From an uncultured Mediterraneibacter sp. (lineage in GTDB: Bacteria > Bacillota > Clostridia > Lachnospirales > Lachnospiraceae), in assembly GCA_934418295.1 (NCBI GenBank), contig CAKRWZ010000045.1, positions 1 through 14,124 of the forward strand: a DNA stretch of 14,124 nt, in the 5' to 3' direction. Of the stretch, positions 8,032 through 14,124 are shown piece after piece. The translations under genes and the position numbers were made by a program. Position 1 is the first letter of the stretch, and every line of letters starts with the position of its first letter. The notes under the pieces were generated by a model that had not been told where the DNA came from, made no database searches, and saw only the letters and a program-made list of their open reading frames with translations.

Positions 8032-8128
8032 CTAATAATCTGCCACTTCTCCTGTCAGTTTCACGCGCAGCGCCTCTATACGCTTGCCCTGCCCGCTGGT
8101 TCCACTGGATTCGCCTTCCTCTTTTCAT
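8032..8128 (-). pseudogene. Relic of a ChW-repeat surface protein gene (start region joined to last ChW repeat, out of frame)
   Basis: A good ribosome binding site (AGGAGG) and ATG (8126-8128) follow a promoter and leader related to those of the giant ChW gene. One base out of frame with this ATG, the DNA encodes ESSGTSGQGKRIEALRVKL followed by TGEVADY and a stop (TAG 8032-8034). This aligns with the ends of intact ChW repeats nearby, such as SGTVGLGKRLEAIQIRLKG. The interior of the gene (signal peptide, any other domains, earlier repeats) is missing. The simplest reading is an internal deletion that fused the start region to the final ChW unit and lost the frame. Losing one A from the run after ATG would give a 31-residue ChW stub. 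The ATG frame itself stays open for 62 codons through the terminator into 7940, with no recognisable content. Confidence 0.7.
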
Positions 8129-8225
8129 AAATCCTCCTCTTCCGTAAGAAAAGGCATCAAATGCCAGAAATATCTCTGTCATCTGATGCCTTTTACTCTA
8201 CTGCCTTACCTCGTAACTTTCTGCT
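8129..8225 (-). promoter_or_regulatory. Structured leader RNA of the ChW relic (copy A)
   Basis: From the predicted transcription start (A at 8225) to the ATG there are 97 bases. They begin with AGCAGAAAGTTAC, contain a terminator-like hairpin and end in AGAGGAGG before the start codon. The leader aligns without gaps over its first 78 bases with the leader of the giant gene (57 identities by hand count). Upstream of the predicted start the two promoters are not alike apart from the -10. This suggests conservation acting on RNA rather than on DNA. Confidence 0.65.
8149..8194. terminator. Leader hairpin of copy A, terminator-like in both directions
   Basis: AAAAGGCATCA (8149-8159) is the exact complement of TGATGCCTTTT (8184-8194). 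On the minus strand the lower stem is topped by a 3x3 internal loop and a 4-bp upper stem (CAGA with TCTG), then TTTTCTT follows. Besides a role in the leader, it lies 70 bases past the stop of the giant gene and probably terminates that transcript. Confidence 0.75.
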
Positions 8226-8231
8226 GCTTTT

Positions 8232-8260
8232 ATTATAAATGTTCCTCCAACATAACGCAA
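8232..8260 (-). promoter_or_regulatory. Promoter in front of the ChW relic
   Basis: On the minus strand TTGCGT (8255-8260) is followed by a 17-base spacer and a perfect TATAAT (8232-8237). It begins three bases after the stop codon of the giant gene. Six bases after the -10 comes the conserved AGCAGAAAG, exactly as in front of the giant gene, which strengthens the call despite the weak -35. Confidence 0.55.
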
Positions 8261-8263
8261 CTG

Positions 8264-11200
8264 CTACTTCACAATATAAGACTTACTGTTTGTGGATTTG
8301 ATACCTCCGAAATTCGTATTGATCTCTGCACCCTTTTCAACCACAATGATCTGAATTCCTTCCAGTCTCTTGCCGTATCCTGCTGTTCCTGATATCTCAC
8401 CATTCTTTGCCCAGTTCAGCCAGCCATAGCTCTGTGCGTGTACACGATAGTATATGTCATACTTCTCCGCATCATCACCTGACAGTTCAATCTGAATTGC
8501 TTCCAGACGCTTGCCCATACCTACAGTTCCGGCATTTTCTCCATCCTTTTTCCAGGTTGTAGAATCATTGACATCCCCCTGCCAGCCGATAGACTGCACA
8601 TGTGCATTATAGCGAATTCCAAGATCACTATCTTCGCCTGCAAGATCTTTCACACTGATAGTCATCGTCTCCATTCTCTTACCCTGTCCCATGGTTCCGG
8701 CAAGCTGTCCGTTCTTTACAGTCTTCTGCCAGCCATATGTCTGCACATGAGTACGGTAAGATACATCTACGGGGAATGATTTTAAGATCTGCTCTGTCTT
8801 GGTCTCACCACATTCTGTACAGGTGTAAGTCTTGATGCCATTCTGTGTATAAGATTCCGGTTCCTTTGTTACTTTTCCGCCATCCCAGCTATGTGCAGTA
8901 TGAACATACGAAAGTTTGTTTGTGGATTTGATACCTCCGAAATTCGTATTGATCTCTGCACCCTTTTCAACCACAATGATCTGGATTCCTTCCAGTCTCT
9001 TGCCGTATCCTGCTGTTCCTGATATCTCACCATTCTTTGCCCAGTTCAGCCAGCCATAGCTCTGTGCGTGTACACGATAGTATATGTCATACTTCTCCGC
9101 ATCATCACCTGACAGTTCAATCTGAATTGCTTCCAGACGCTTGCCCATACCTACAGTTCCGGCATTTTCTCCATCCTTTTTCCAGGTTGTAGAATCATTG
9201 ACATCCCCCTGCCAGCCGATAGACTGCACATGTGCATTATAGCGAATTCCAAGATCACTATCTTCGCCTGCAAGATCTTTCACACTGATAGTCATCGTCT
9301 CCATTCTCTTACCCTGTCCCATGGTTCCGGCAAGCTGTCCGTTCTTTACAGTCTTCTGCCAGCCATATGTCTGCACATGAGTACGGTAAGATACATCTAC
9401 GGGGAATGATTTTAAGATCTGCTCTGTCTTGGTCTCACCACATTCTGTACAGGTGTAAGTCTTGATGCCATTCTGTGTATAAGATTCCGGTTCCTTTGTT
9501 ACTTTTCCGCCATCCCAGCTATGTGCAGTATGAACATACGAAAGTTTATTTGTAGACGTTATACCGCCAGCATTTCCCGGTGCATCTGCACCTTTTTCCA
9601 CTATAACAATCTGAATTGCTTCCAGACGTTTAGCCAATCCTGCTGTGCCCGAATATTCTCCGTTCTTCGCCCAGTTCAGCCAGCCATAACTCTGTGCATG
9701 TACGCGGTAGTACACATCATACCTTTCAGCATCGTCACCTTTCAGCCTGATCTGGATTGCTTCTAACCGTTTGCCCAGTCCAACTGTTCCGCTGTTGGCA
9801 CCATTAGATGTCCAATTCTGCCAGCCAAAGCTCTGCACATGAGTACGGTATTCAATATTAAGATTGTCTGAACCTTCTGCTTTGATCTGAATGGTTTCCA
9901 ACCGTTTGCCCTGACCCATGGTTCCGCTGACGCCGCCGTTAGAAGTATAATTCTTCTCCCAGCCATATGTCTGCACCTGGGTGCGGTAAGATACCTTTGG
10001 CAGAATCGTAAAAAATCTGTCTACTTCACCAGTATATTTCCCGATGCCCGCAACAGTTACTGTTGCAACTCCTGCTTTGATATTGTCTGAATATGTAACT
10101 TCATAGTCCACATTTTCTTCTAATACCTTATCCCCGTCTACAACCGTTACTTCTGGTGTAAACGCTTTTCCATTGTATGTACAATCTATCCCATCTAATA
10201 TGATAGCCGCTTCTGAGATACTCCGCTGAACAACATCTATATTAACTGTATCCGTATATCCATTTCTCTCTGCTGTAATCTCCGCTGTGCCATAATTGAT
10301 TGCCGTTACTTTTCCATTCTGATCTACAAATATTCTTTCCGGTTCGCTGGATGACCAGTGAATCTCACCTTTCGCAGCATCCTTCGGCCATTCTACGTTT
10401 AGCTGTAATGCTTCTCCAAGACTCTCTATATCAAAATACAGACCTTCTTCCGGCTGTTCCAGATAAACGCCTTTGGCATATCGGAATTCCACATTTCTTT
10501 CTGTTGTATCACAATATGCTTCTGCCGCTGAGCCTTCTTCTCCATATACATATAAAAGCTCCCACTCTGCTCTCGAAAATGCAGCGTTTCCGATTTCTGT
10601 AATCGAATCCGGCACTTCAATCTCTGCTGCACCAATATTGCGAAATGCATTAGTTCCTACTGTTGTCAATTTTTCAGCTTTGGAAAAATCAATATCTGTA
10701 AGACTTTCACAATCAGCAAATGTATATGCTTCAATCTCCTGTACATTCGCCGGAATTACTATACTTGCCAATGATGTATTTTCATAAAATGCATCCTCGC
10801 CAATTTTACTCAATTCAGCTGCATCTTGTAAATTAATCGACTTCAAACTTCTGCATCGGCTAAACGCTCTCTCGCCGATCACTTCGAGTTCAGATCCCTT
10901 TTCCAATTCCACTGATTGTAAATTCGTACAGTAATTAAATGCTCTCTCCCCAATCTGTTTTATGCCTGAAGGAATGCTTACTTTTGTAATATCATCATTA
11001 CTTCCAAATGCATAATCATCAATTTCACTGACCTTATAGTATCGACCGCGATATTTCAAGACCTTCGGAACTGATATCTCCGTATCTCCGCCAGTGTATT
11101 TTTGTATTTTGAGTGTTCCGTCTTCTTTTTTTGAAAAGCTCCACTCTTCCGCTTCTTTCTGATCTTCCTGGTCGTCACCATTGAAAGTCAATTCTATGGT

Positions 11201-13444
11201 ACAGCTCATACTGCCTCTTTCTGCTGTAATTTTAACCGTGCCTTTATGTACGCGGGTTACCAATCCATTCGCATCTACTGTTGCTATAGATTCATCAGAA
11301 CTTGTCCACTGAACATCTTCCATTGACTCCGGCCAATCCACCTTTATTTGATATGCTGACTGATCCGCCGGAATACTGACCTTCGAATCTTCATTCAGAT
11401 AAATTCCTGACACATCATAAAAATCTGCATCGCCCGCTGATTGACAGTACTGTTCTGCAGACGATCCCGCCTGTCCATAAATTTTCACTCTTCCACTTAG
11501 CTTAAAAAAGGCATCCGTTCCAATGCTTTCTACGCTTTCCGGAATCACAGCCTTCACAATACCAGTTTTGCTAAATGCCGAATTTCCAATACTTTTTAAT
11601 TTCCCATCACCAGAAAAATAAATTTCCGTTATACTTTTGCAGCCTGCAAAGGCATTGTCATCAATGCTTTCTACATTTTTGGGAATTGTTATATTTTTTA
11701 AAGCTGCGTCCTCATAAAATACTGAAGAATTAATAGTTGTTAATTTGTCTGCATTTGTTAAATCTACACTTTCTAATCCGGCACATTCTCTAAATGCATT
11801 CATTCCTATCGTCTCTACATCAGCAGGAATAATAATTTCTTTTAAAGCCGTATCTCCATAAAATGCTGACGTTCCAATTGTCTGTAATTTTGATGTACCA
11901 GTAAAATTTACAGCCGTTAAATTCGTGCATCTCGCAAATGCCTGATTGTCTATTTCCTTAATATTTTCCGAAATCCAGAGCTTCTGAATCGATTGATTAT
12001 CTTGAAATGCCGCCCGTCCTATTTTTTGTACTTTATAATAACGGCCATTATATTTCATTTCATCTGGAATCACAACTTCTGCTTTCGTACCTTTGTATTT
12101 ATTAATTGCGATGGTATCATCACTTTTTAAAGAGATATCCCAGCTTGCTTCCTCTTCTGCCTCTTCCTGTTCGCTGCCTGAAAATGTAATCTCCACTGAC
12201 CGGCTGTTTTTCCCTCTTACAGCAGTAATGGTCACCGTACCCTTCTTCACCTTGGTAACAAGGCCATTACCATCTACCGTTGCTACAGATTCATTAGAAC
12301 TTGTCCACTGAACATCTTCCATTGACTCCGGCCATTCTACTTTTATCTGATAAGATGAACTGCCGGCCGGAACACTGATACTTGCCTCTTCATTCAGATA
12401 AATATCTGACGCATCATAAAAATCTGCTCCACTCGTTACCTGACAATATTGTTCCGCTGCTGACCCCGCCGCTCCATAAACTTTTAACTTCCTGCTAAGT
12501 TTGAAAAATGCACCTGTCCCAATGCTTTCTACACTTTCTGGAATCACAACCTTTTCAACACCAGTTACGCTAAATGCTGAATTTCCGATACTTTTTAATT
12601 TTCCATCATTAGAAAACCGAATTTCCGTTATATTCTTACAGCACGCAAAGGCATTACTTTCAATGCTTTCTACATTTTCCGGAATTGTTATGCTTTTTAA
12701 TGCCGTATCGCCATAAAATGTTGAAGAATTGATAGCTGTTAATTTAACTGCTTTTGTTAAATCCGCGCTTTCTAATGCAGTACACTCTCTGAATACATTC
12801 ACTCCAATCGCTTCTACACTGGCTGGAATAGAAATGGTCTTTAATGCCGTGTCACCAAAAAACACACCATCTTCAATCGTCTGCAATTCTGCGTCTGATG
12901 CAAAGATCACTTCTTCCAGATTTGTACATTCTCTAAATGCATTCTCTCCAATTGTCTTTACATTCTTTGAAATCGTAATTTTCTGAATAGATGCATTGCT
13001 GATGAAAGAATTCCATCTAATCTCAGATACTGGATAGTCCTGCCCATTATATTTCATAGTATCTGGAATTACAACCTCCTCCAATGTTCCCTTATAATGC
13101 TGAATTGCAATTGTATTATCACTTTTCAATGAAACATCCCAATTTTCTGCCTGATCTTTCTCCTCTTGATCCGCATCGGAACTTTCTTCTACAGCATTTT
13201 CAACATAGGTGCTTGTACTCTGCTCTGCAGCCTGTCCAGATTCACCGGATACACTGCCATAATCCACCTCATCCACAGAGTCTCCTTCCGCTGTTTTATC
13301 CTTCTCCACATCTTGCGCTGTGTCTGACATTTCCAATGCATTCGCATCCTCAGCGTGAACTGTCAGCCCGCCTGCATAACAACTAGATGAAGCCATTATT
13401 ACCGCTAGGCTCATAGCAAGTATGCGCTTTCCTTCCTTTTTCAT
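8264..13444 (-). CDS. Giant secreted modular protein: three LRR_5/Big_2 modules, Ig-like domain, nine ChW repeats
   Basis: The start is ATG 13442-13444, five bases or fewer from AGGAGG. The frame is open further upstream, but that stretch is leader RNA. The protein has 1726 residues. Residues 1-31 form a signal peptide (KKEGKR, hydrophobic core, cleavage expected after VHA). An acidic Ser/Glu-rich stretch follows to about 100. Three modules start with a Trp at 102, 435 and 768, each with BspA-type leucine-rich repeats (IP..VE.IG..AF pattern) and a Big_2 Ig-like domain (WTSS..SVATVD..G.V). A further Ig-like domain with CTYNGK...GKYTGE spans about 1075-1149. ChW repeats (YRTHVQ..GW...G..SGT.G.GKR.E.I.I) fill 1151-1719 as three triplets, separated by two linkers with HTAH and CTEC. 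There is no LPXTG motif or membrane anchor. A likely role is surface attachment or polymer binding; ligand unknown. The LRR part looks more AT-rich than the neighbouring housekeeping genes. Confidence 0.9.
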   Translation of the reverse strand: MKKEGKRILAMSLAVIMASSSCYAGGLTVHAEDANALEMSDTAQDVEKDKTAEGDSVDEVDYGSVSGESGQAAEQSTSTYVENAVEESSDADQEEKDQAENWDVSLKSDNTIAIQHYKGTLEEVVIPDTMKYNGQDYPVSEIRWNSFISNASIQKITISKNVKTIGENAFRECTNLEEVIFASDAELQTIEDGVFFGDTALKTISIPASVEAIGVNVFRECTALESADLTKAVKLTAINSSTFYGDTALKSITIPENVESIESNAFACCKNITEIRFSNDGKLKSIGNSAFSVTGVEKVVIPESVESIGTGAFFKLSRKLKVYGAAGSAAEQYCQVTSGADFYDASDIYLNEEASISVPAGSSSYQIKVEWPESMEDVQWTSSNESVATVDGNGLVTKVKKGTVTITAVRGKNSRSVEITFSGSEQEEAEEEASWDISLKSDDTIAINKYKGTKAEVVIPDEMKYNGRYYKVQKIGRAAFQDNQSIQKLWISENIKEIDNQAFARCTNLTAVNFTGTSKLQTIGTSAFYGDTALKEIIIPADVETIGMNAFRECAGLESVDLTNADKLTTINSSVFYEDAALKNITIPKNVESIDDNAFAGCKSITEIYFSGDGKLKSIGNSAFSKTGIVKAVIPESVESIGTDAFFKLSGRVKIYGQAGSSAEQYCQSAGDADFYDVSGIYLNEDSKVSIPADQSAYQIKVDWPESMEDVQWTSSDESIATVDANGLVTRVHKGTVKITAERGSMSCTIELTFNGDDQEDQKEAEEWSFSKKEDGTLKIQKYTGGDTEISVPKVLKYRGRYYKVSEIDDYAFGSNDDITKVSIPSGIKQIGERAFNYCTNLQSVELEKGSELEVIGERAFSRCRSLKSINLQDAAELSKIGEDAFYENTSLASIVIPANVQEIEAYTFADCESLTDIDFSKAEKLTTVGTNAFRNIGAAEIEVPDSITEIGNAAFSRAEWELLYVYGEEGSAAEAYCDTTERNVEFRYAKGVYLEQPEEGLYFDIESLGEALQLNVEWPKDAAKGEIHWSSSEPERIFVDQNGKVTAINYGTAEITAERNGYTDTVNIDVVQRSISEAAIILDGIDCTYNGKAFTPEVTVVDGDKVLEENVDYEVTYSDNIKAGVATVTVAGIGKYTGEVDRFFTILPKVSYRTQVQTYGWEKNYTSNGGVSGTMGQGKRLETIQIKAEGSDNLNIEYRTHVQSFGWQNWTSNGANSGTVGLGKRLEAIQIRLKGDDAERYDVYYRVHAQSYGWLNWAKNGEYSGTAGLAKRLEAIQIVIVEKGADAPGNAGGITSTNKLSYVHTAHSWDGGKVTKEPESYTQNGIKTYTCTECGETKTEQILKSFPVDVSYRTHVQTYGWQKTVKNGQLAGTMGQGKRMETMTISVKDLAGEDSDLGIRYNAHVQSIGWQGDVNDSTTWKKDGENAGTVGMGKRLEAIQIELSGDDAEKYDIYYRVHAQSYGWLNWAKNGEISGTAGYGKRLEGIQIIVVEKGAEINTNFGGIKSTNKLSYVHTAHSWDGGKVTKEPESYTQNGIKTYTCTECGETKTEQILKSFPVDVSYRTHVQTYGWQKTVKNGQLAGTMGQGKRMETMTISVKDLAGEDSDLGIRYNAHVQSIGWQGDVNDSTTWKKDGENAGTVGMGKRLEAIQIELSGDDAEKYDIYYRVHAQSYGWLNWAKNGEISGTAGYGKRLEGIQIIVVEKGAEINTNFGGIKSTNSKSYIVK
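8288..8917 (-). repeat. 630-bp tandem duplication, promoter-distal copy
   Basis: This unit encodes residues 1510-1719: a 52-residue linker with HTAH and CTEC motifs plus a ChW triplet ending in GGIKSTN. It matches 8918-9547 at every base I compared except 8354 (A here, G at 8984), a silent ATT/ATC change in an Ile codon. The unit is exactly 210 codons, so the duplication preserves the frame. Confidence 0.95.
8918..9547 (-). repeat. 630-bp tandem duplication, promoter-proximal copy
   Basis: This unit encodes residues 1300-1509 and is directly adjacent to its near-identical copy at 8288-8917. Its upstream border (9547/9548) lies where the sequence changes from GGITSTN of the first ChW triplet to the duplicated linker. 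The first triplet (9548-9994) is related but clearly diverged, so it is an older copy. Confidence 0.95.
9548..9994 (-). repeat. First ChW triplet, diverged relative of the duplicated unit
   Basis: This encodes residues 1151-1299 with three ChW repeats, each holding an aromatic-Gly-Trp core (TYGWEK, SFGWQN, SYGWLN) and a GT.G..KRLE.IQI strand. It lacks the 52-residue CxxC linker in front. Similarity to the later triplets is strong in protein and moderate in DNA. Confidence 0.85.
10245..11143 (-). repeat. LRR_5/Big_2 module 3 (most diverged)
   Basis: Residues about 768 to 1067. The starting Trp (codon 11141-11143) is exactly 333 residues after that of module 2. LRR units such as IKQIGERAFNYCTNLQSVEL and a Big_2 domain (IHWSSSEPERIFVDQNGKV) are present, but DNA similarity to modules 1 and 2 is low. 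Confidence 0.75.
11144..12142 (-). repeat. LRR_5/Big_2 module 2
   Basis: This is a 999-bp unit beginning at the Trp codon 12140-12142. It is offset by exactly 999 bases from module 1 and aligns with it in DNA. A stretch at 11297-11335 is identical to 12296-12334 (39 bases), coding for the core of the Big_2 domain. Confidence 0.85.
12143..13141 (-). repeat. LRR_5/Big_2 module 1
   Basis: This is a 999-bp unit from the Trp codon 13139-13141 (residue 102). It contains BspA-type LRRs, a Gly/Ala-rich YGAAGSAAEQYC turn that recurs in all modules, and a Big_2 domain ending near residue 423, followed by an acidic spacer. Confidence 0.85.
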
Positions 13445-13540
13445 AAAACCTCCTCTTCTGCAGAAAAAGCACCACACAACAGAAATAACTCTATCATGTG
13501 ATGCTTCTCACTTCATTGTATCGTCTAGTAACTTTCTGCT
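13445..13540 (-). promoter_or_regulatory. Structured leader RNA of the giant ChW gene (copy B)
   Basis: The leader runs 96 bases from the predicted transcription start (A at 13540) to the ATG. It begins with AGCAGAAAGTTAC, as in copy A, and ends with AGAAGAGGAGG. In between lies a hairpin with a U-tract. The leader 5' end (GCAGAAA) is complementary to TTTCTGC just after the hairpin, which allows a competing fold. No known riboswitch core (GEMM-type c-di-GMP, T-box or SAM) is recognisable by eye. Confidence 0.65.
13467..13506 (-). terminator. Leader hairpin of copy B, terminator-like, upstream of the giant gene
   Basis: On the minus strand AAGCATCACA (13497-13506) pairs with TGTGGTGCTT (13467-13476), ten pairs including one U-G. 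A 4-bp upper stem (TAGA with TCTG, one U-G) follows after a 3x3 internal loop, with a six-base loop GTTATT. Five T follow the 3' arm (CTTTTTC), then the ribosome binding site. The placement inside the leader suggests attenuation rather than simple termination. Confidence 0.65.
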
Positions 13541-13546
13541 AATTTA

Positions 13547-13575
13547 ATTATATAGATTTGGTTACCAGAATTCAA
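13547..13575 (-). promoter_or_regulatory. Promoter of the giant ChW gene
   Basis: TTGAAT (13570-13575) is followed by a 17-base spacer and a perfect TATAAT (13547-13552) on the minus strand. It lies within 60 bases of the L,D-transpeptidase stop codon, so the giant gene can be transcribed on its own. I see no convincing terminator between the two genes. Confidence 0.7.
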
Positions 13576-13603
13576 TGGATTCTTATTAATATTCCTTATA
13601 CTT

Positions 13604-14124
13604 TTAGTTATACACTACAACGGTTGTTCCTCTCGGGATATTATCATAAATCCATTTACAATTTGCCATTTCCAATCTGACACATCCATGCGATAATCCC
13701 ATACCTACACGTCCATCTGCAATCGATCCATTTGGCCAGCACAGTACACTGTGGAACAGATAGTCACCATAGAACTGCGTCCACCAAAAGCATCTGTATG
13801 CTCCTGAATTGAAATAGTAGCCTCTGTTTCCTACACTGAACACACCTCTGACTGTTGGTGTACTCGGCTTTCCGTCTCCACACGCCCAATACTTCACACA
13901 TGTCCAGAAACCTCTTGACCCCTGGTAGATACCTACTCTGTGAGTTCTTCCATCTACCAGAATAATATATGGTGTCGGGCTGCTGTACATATTTGCTCTT
14001 GCATACATTGCAGCATCTGGTCCGGATACCATTCTGGTTTCAGTATAATATCTGGAATTAGCTCCCGGTGCAGATGCATCTTTAGATACAAGCTTAATCT
14101 GCATTGCCTCCATACGATATCCAA
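13604..14124 (-). CDS. L,D-transpeptidase (YkuD domain) with upstream ChW repeat; 5' part outside window
   Basis: The frame is open to the right edge. The first visible residues, GYRMEAMQIKLVSKDASAPG, are the end of a ChW repeat (compare KRLEAIQIVIVEKGADAPG in the neighbouring protein), so the internal ATG near 14113 is not the real start. The rest is a YkuD catalytic domain. Counted from that ATG, it has the beta-strand start TPYIILVDGRTHRVGIYQGS, TPTVRGVFSV (about 85-94), His121 and SHGCVRL (141-147), with Cys144 (codon 13682-13684) as nucleophile. Such enzymes form 3-3 crosslinks in peptidoglycan or attach proteins to it, outside the membrane. Six Cys in the last 169 residues is high for an exported Gram-positive protein. 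The stop is followed within 30 bases by the promoter of the giant gene. Confidence 0.9.
   Translation of the reverse strand, partial: GYRMEAMQIKLVSKDASAPGANSRYYTETRMVSGPDAAMYARANMYSSPTPYIILVDGRTHRVGIYQGSRGFWTCVKYWACGDGKPSTPTVRGVFSVGNRGYYFNSGAYRCFWWTQFYGDYLFHSVLCWPNGSIADGRVGMGLSHGCVRLEMANCKWIYDNIPRGTTVVVYN

Noticed and set aside
7940..8128. 62-codon minus-strand frame starting at the relic ATG and running through the terminator
   Set aside because: It has a good ribosome site, but its sequence comes from the wrong frame of a ChW repeat and from both arms of the terminator stem. It is Arg/Cys-rich by chance and matches nothing I know.
8288..9547. Possible CRISPR array or mobile element as source of the direct repeats
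   Set aside because: The repeat unit is coding, 630 bp, directly abutting without spacers, and there is no transposase or terminal inverted repeat. It is an in-frame gene-internal duplication.
13340..13444. Lipoprotein signal (ASSSC) in the giant protein
   Set aside because: Position -3 before the Cys is Ser rather than Leu or a similar residue, and a normal signal peptidase I site (VHA) follows ten residues later.
13445..13477. Eleven-residue N-terminal extension of the giant protein (MWCFFCRRGGF)
   Set aside because: These codons fall inside the leader hairpin and the ribosome binding site. The signal peptide begins properly at the ATG at 13444.

Overview
The window looks like chromosomal DNA of a Gram-positive gut-type clostridium, most likely a Lachnospiraceae relative. 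Supporting signs are strong AGGAGG ribosome binding sites, an hprK gene with a ROK glucokinase, a UPF0371 (DUF1846) gene, and large secreted proteins built from BspA-type leucine-rich repeats, Big_2 Ig-like domains and ChW (clostridial hydrophobic, conserved W) repeats. The genus cannot be fixed from this stretch alone.

Layout. Bases 1-107 are the last codons of a plus-strand gene ending in an Asn/Asp-Thr-Gly-Gly tail, followed by a bidirectional terminator. From 231 to 6161 runs a minus-strand housekeeping block, read ftsH - uvrC - hprK - glcK (membrane protease, excision nuclease subunit, HPr kinase/phosphorylase, glucokinase). A hairpin separates ftsH from uvrC, and hprK has its own consensus-like promoter overlapping the end of uvrC. 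A divergent promoter region (6162-6440) separates ftsH from a plus-strand DUF1846 gene (6441-7916), which ends at a 21-bp perfect-stem terminator.

The right half (8032-14124, minus strand) is a cell-surface ChW locus. It holds the 3' part of a ChW/L,D-transpeptidase gene (13604-14124), a 1726-residue secreted modular protein (8264-13444), and a small relic of a third ChW gene (8032-8128). The giant protein carries three 333-residue LRR/Ig modules, then nine ChW repeats in three triplets. The last two triplets lie in a 630-bp tandem duplication that I find differs at one silent base.

The most unusual feature is a shared leader. The giant gene and the relic each have a sigma-A type promoter. 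Starting exactly at the predicted transcription start, each has a related ~97-nt leader containing a terminator-like hairpin just before the ribosome binding site. The stems differ by compensatory changes, and the leader 5' end can pair with the U-tract. This suggests a structured RNA regulator (attenuator or riboswitch-like) for this surface-protein family. I cannot match it to a named RNA family.
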